DNA from: Campylobacteraceae bacterium
GTDB taxonomy: Bacteria > Campylobacterota > Campylobacteria > Campylobacterales > Campylobacteraceae
Length of the DNA: 6,406 nt
Direction: 5' to 3'
Assembly (NCBI GenBank): GCA_031256525.1
Contig: JAIRQK010000167.1
Span: 1-6,406, forward strand
The position numbers were made by a program, and so were the translations under genes. The notes beneath the pieces are model-generated. The model was not told where the DNA came from. It saw only the letters and a program-made list of their open reading frames with translations, and did not search any database. Below are positions 6,247 through 6,406 of the stretch, piece by piece; the stretch's first letter is position 1; each line of letters starts with the position of its first letter.

Positions 6247-6406
6247 TTATCGCCATATATTGTACCTTATGTTTGTGCAAAGGTAATCTCAATCCATTTG
6301 ATTTACACTTTTTGATTATTTTTCTACTTTCTGTGTCTGATTTTAATTTGTGATTATATCTATTCTATTTCTAAGTTTTATCTCAATAATTTATGTTTTG
6401 ATTGAT
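6247..6406. other. Upstream region of the defence operon, no gene seen
   Basis: About 160 bases of very AT-rich DNA, pyrimidine-rich on the plus strand, running to the window edge. No reading frame with a ribosome site was found on either strand. It holds two copies of a TTGAGA-N22-TAYAAT arrangement on the minus strand (6259-6292 and 6353-6386) and a short palindrome-like TTTGTGCAAA at 6272-6281. These could be promoter or operator elements or chance matches. Confidence 0.4.

Noticed and set aside
6272..6281. Palindrome-like TTTGTGCAAA as a repressor operator
   Set aside because: Arms of only four bases; no regulator gene is in view and no second copy was seen, so there is no support beyond symmetry.

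Overview
The window looks like chromosomal sequence from an AT-rich Gram-negative bacterium. The outer-membrane TonB-dependent receptor, the low GC content and the general protein character suggest a Campylobacterota member (Sulfurimonas/Arcobacter-like). That placement is inferred from style; no rRNA or other marker gene is present. No tRNA, rRNA, CRISPR array, insertion sequence or integrase was recognised.

Layout: (1) Positions 1-742, plus strand: the 3' end of a TonB-dependent outer-membrane receptor, most like the copper-receptor (OprC) type, entering from the left edge. (2) Positions 743-833: a short convergent gap with a perfect 12-bp hairpin at 763-793, probably a terminator shared by both flanking genes. 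(3) Positions 834-2717, minus strand: a membrane O-acyltransferase fused to a C-terminal SGNH esterase-type domain (OafA-like), starting at TTG behind a good Shine-Dalgarno site. (4) Positions 2718-2981: a 264-base AT-rich intergenic stretch with candidate promoter elements for the acyltransferase and a weak hairpin after the helicase gene. (5) Positions 2982-6213, minus strand: a tight two-gene operon, a PD-(D/E)XK-type nuclease-like protein (258 aa) followed after one base by a large SF2 helicase (817 aa). (6) Positions 6214-6406: the operon's leader and promoter region.

The nuclease-helicase pair is the main point of interest. Gene order, sizes and motifs match the Hachiman (HamA/HamB) and AbpA/AbpB layout of anti-phage defence. 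In that system, as known from characterised members, a Ski2/Hel308-like helicase holds and senses DNA, and a small nuclease partner degrades DNA when triggered. The nuclease here has GFDG...ESK rather than the GSDG...GEAK form I recall for classic HamA, so it may be a divergent subtype or a sister system. The neighbouring genes act at the cell surface (a receptor, and an enzyme likely to acylate surface polysaccharide). That fits an accessory locus shaped by phage or other surface pressures, but this is inference.
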